Positions 62,559 through 64,000 of a stretch of 64,000 nt of DNA are shown here, piece after piece. Location: positions 124,001 through 188,000 of the forward strand of contig JACKAA010000006.1 of assembly GCA_020635275.1 (NCBI GenBank). Reading direction: 5' to 3'. Under the pieces are notes generated by a model. The model saw only the letters and a program-made list of their open reading frames with translations, had not been told where the DNA came from and made no database searches. Every line of letters begins with the position of its first letter. The stretch's first letter is position 1. The DNA is from Ignavibacteriales bacterium (GTDB lineage Bacteria; Bacteroidota; Ignavibacteria; Ignavibacteriales; Melioribacteraceae). A program made the translations under genes and the position numbers.

Positions 62559-64000
62559 AAATGAAAACAAACCAAAAGATGAAAATAAAATTTCAAGAAG
62601 AGATATAATTAAAGGATTTTCAACAGTTCCAATTCTTGGCGTATTTGCTTATGATTATTGGAAAAAGAAAACACTTGAAAAAGTTAAGAATAAGGCTGTC
62701 CAATTAAATTTGGGATTAGATAATGAAGCTCCAAAAATTATAACTAATAATGATAAAGGTATTGGGGAGGTTGTTAAAGTTGGAATAATAGGTGTTGGAG
62801 GCAGAGGAACGGCACTTTTAAAGGCTGCCGGTTTTCTTGAAAAAGGTGAATACGAGGATTATGTTAAACAAGCAAAAAATGGTGATCAAGGAGCAAAAAG
62901 AAGATTAGAAACCTATCAAAATCAATCTGTACTAAATATTCAAGTAATAGGTATTTGTGATGTTTTTGATTTGAGAGCAGAAAAAGGAATTGACATTGTT
63001 TCAAATGGAATTCAGCCAAATGGTGAATCTGCAAATCTAAAAAATGTTAAACGTTATCTTCGCTATCAAGAATTGTTGGCTGATCCGGAAATTGATGCAG
63101 TAATAATTGCTACACCGGATTTTCATCATGCACATATGACAATTGATGCTGTTAGGGCCGGTAAACATGTTTATTGTGAAAAAGCAATGACGTTGACCGA
63201 AGATGAACTCCATAAAGTTTATGCTGAAGTAAAGAAAAGTGGAGTCGTTTTTCAATTAGGACACCAGAACAGCAAAAATGAAACATTTAAGAAAGCCAAA
63301 GAAATTGTTGACAAAAATATTATTGGTAAAGTTACTTTAATTGAAACAACAACTAATAGAAATTCAAGACCTGGAGCATGGATAAGACACCTTGATGGTG
63401 ATGGAAATCCTAAGCCTGGTTCACCTGAAACTATTGATTGGGGTCAATGGCTTGGCCATACTCCAAAAGTTCCTTTCAGTATTGAAAGATATTACGGCTG
63501 GGCAAGATTTTTTGATTATGATACTGGACTTGCCGGACAATTATTCTCTCATGAAATTGATGCATTAAATCAGATTATGGGATTTGGAATTCCTAAAAGT
63601 GTTGTATCTTCCGGCGGAATTTATTTTTATAAAGATATCCCACGTGATATGCCTGATACATTTAATTCTGTTCTTGAATTTCCGGATAGGGAATTTACAA
63701 TGTTATATAGTGCAACATTAGCTAACAGCCGCTCACGTGGAAGAGTATTTATGGGTCATGATGCAAGCATGGAAGTTGGTGGAAGCTTAAAGCTAATTGC
63801 AAATGGCGATTCAACACAATATAAAGATAAAATCAAAAATGGAATAATTGATCCTTCCAAACCATTTTATACATACCCTGAAAGTAACATTGTAGATATT
63901 GACGGAATTACTTCACCCACAGAAAAATATTATGCCGAGCGTGGTTTAATTGATACAAATGTAGGTGGTAAAAATCTTGACATTACACATCTGCATGTTA
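62551..64000 (+). CDS. Tat-type exported Gfo/Idh/MocA oxidoreductase 3 (3'-truncated by window edge)
   Basis: ATG at 62551 opens a frame that runs to the window end (483 complete codons). A Tat-type motif lies unusually far in, Arg16-Arg17 in ISRRDIIKGF. The Rossmann motif VGIIGVGGRGTAL is at about residues 75-87. The active-site motif reads EKA (Glu210-Lys211-Ala212) in place of EKP. GHQNSKNETF, RPGAWIRH and FFDYDTGLAGQLFSHEIDALNQ belong to the substrate domain. An insertion of about 40 residues (EKGEYEDYVKQAKNGDQGAKRRLE) follows the first helix. It overlaps DoxX by 8 bases. Confidence 0.88.
   Translation, partial: MAENENKPKDENKISRRDIIKGFSTVPILGVFAYDYWKKKTLEKVKNKAVQLNLGLDNEAPKIITNNDKGIGEVVKVGIIGVGGRGTALLKAAGFLEKGEYEDYVKQAKNGDQGAKRRLETYQNQSVLNIQVIGICDVFDLRAEKGIDIVSNGIQPNGESANLKNVKRYLRYQELLADPEIDAVIIATPDFHHAHMTIDAVRAGKHVYCEKAMTLTEDELHKVYAEVKKSGVVFQLGHQNSKNETFKKAKEIVDKNIIGKVTLIETTTNRNSRPGAWIRHLDGDGNPKPGSPETIDWGQWLGHTPKVPFSIERYYGWARFFDYDTGLAGQLFSHEIDALNQIMGFGIPKSVVSSGGIYFYKDIPRDMPDTFNSVLEFPDREFTMLYSATLANSRSRGRVFMGHDASMEVGGSLKLIANGDSTQYKDKIKNGIIDPSKPFYTYPESNIVDIDGITSPTEKYYAERGLIDTNVGGKNLDITHLHV

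Overview
This is a strongly A+T-rich window with almost every gene on the + strand and intergenic gaps mostly under 50 bases. The single exception is a 2.6 kb gene at 12141-14756 on the - strand. The source looks like a Bacteroidota-related bacterium, most likely Ignavibacteriota (Ignavibacteriales or Melioribacteraceae type). The grounds are C-terminal type IX secretion sorting domains with the YPNPFNPTT signature, a PorV/UPF0164-like barrel, a TonB-dependent receptor with a carboxypeptidase-regulatory N-terminus but no SusD partner, and many lipoproteins and Tat-exported oxidoreductases. The phylum is inferred; no rRNA or other marker gene lies in the window.

The whole window is a large accessory glycan-catabolism region. 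Segment 1-10999 holds the end of a GH28 enzyme, then a glycerophosphodiesterase, an esterase, a PHP phosphoesterase, a ceramidase-like hydrolase, a URO-D-family methyltransferase-like protein, a TIM-barrel glycoside hydrolase candidate and a propeller plus alpha-barrel lipoprotein. A metallophosphoesterase (11160) and the reverse-strand paralogue of the hydrolase candidate (12141-14756) follow. Segment 14940-41852 is a run of 15 co-directional genes. It encodes an FG-GAP/sialidase-fold fusion, GH109, GH16, GH3, a metallophosphoesterase, DUF4838, a TIM-barrel lipoprotein, a beta-helix enzyme, GH38, GH31, a GH38/GH57-fold protein, two tandem sialidase-fold proteins and a PfkB kinase. Segment 41957-44990 has a DUF3078 protein, a SemiSWEET sugar transporter and a C45-type hydrolase. 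Segment 45254-52546 is an outer-membrane uptake/secretion unit: TonB receptor, FnIII protein with sorting tail, PorV-like barrel and a second sorting-tail protein. It ends in a strong intrinsic terminator.

Segment 52630-64000 is dominated by parts of an oxidative (3-keto-glycoside) glycan-cleavage pathway: an AP2EC-type isomerase/epimerase, two DUF1080 proteins, three Tat-exported Gfo/Idh/MocA oxidoreductases (the last runs off the window), a DUF6807 protein and a DoxX membrane protein. A purple-acid-phosphatase-like lipoprotein and a C45 lipoprotein accompany them.

Three promoter regions (upstream of 14940, 41957 and 45254) carry the same LacI-family-type operator, ACAAACGATTGC or a close variant. 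This suggests that the main hydrolase run, the SemiSWEET unit and the TonB unit form one regulon. No LacI-family regulator is encoded here. A plausible flow is surface capture by the TonB/PorV/FnIII unit, periplasmic trimming by hydrolases and by the oxidative 3-keto route, entry through SemiSWEET, and cytoplasmic processing by GH38 and PfkB. No tRNA, rRNA, CRISPR array or transposase gene was seen. Three short degenerate intergenic repeats with TGTCAT-type ends are present.
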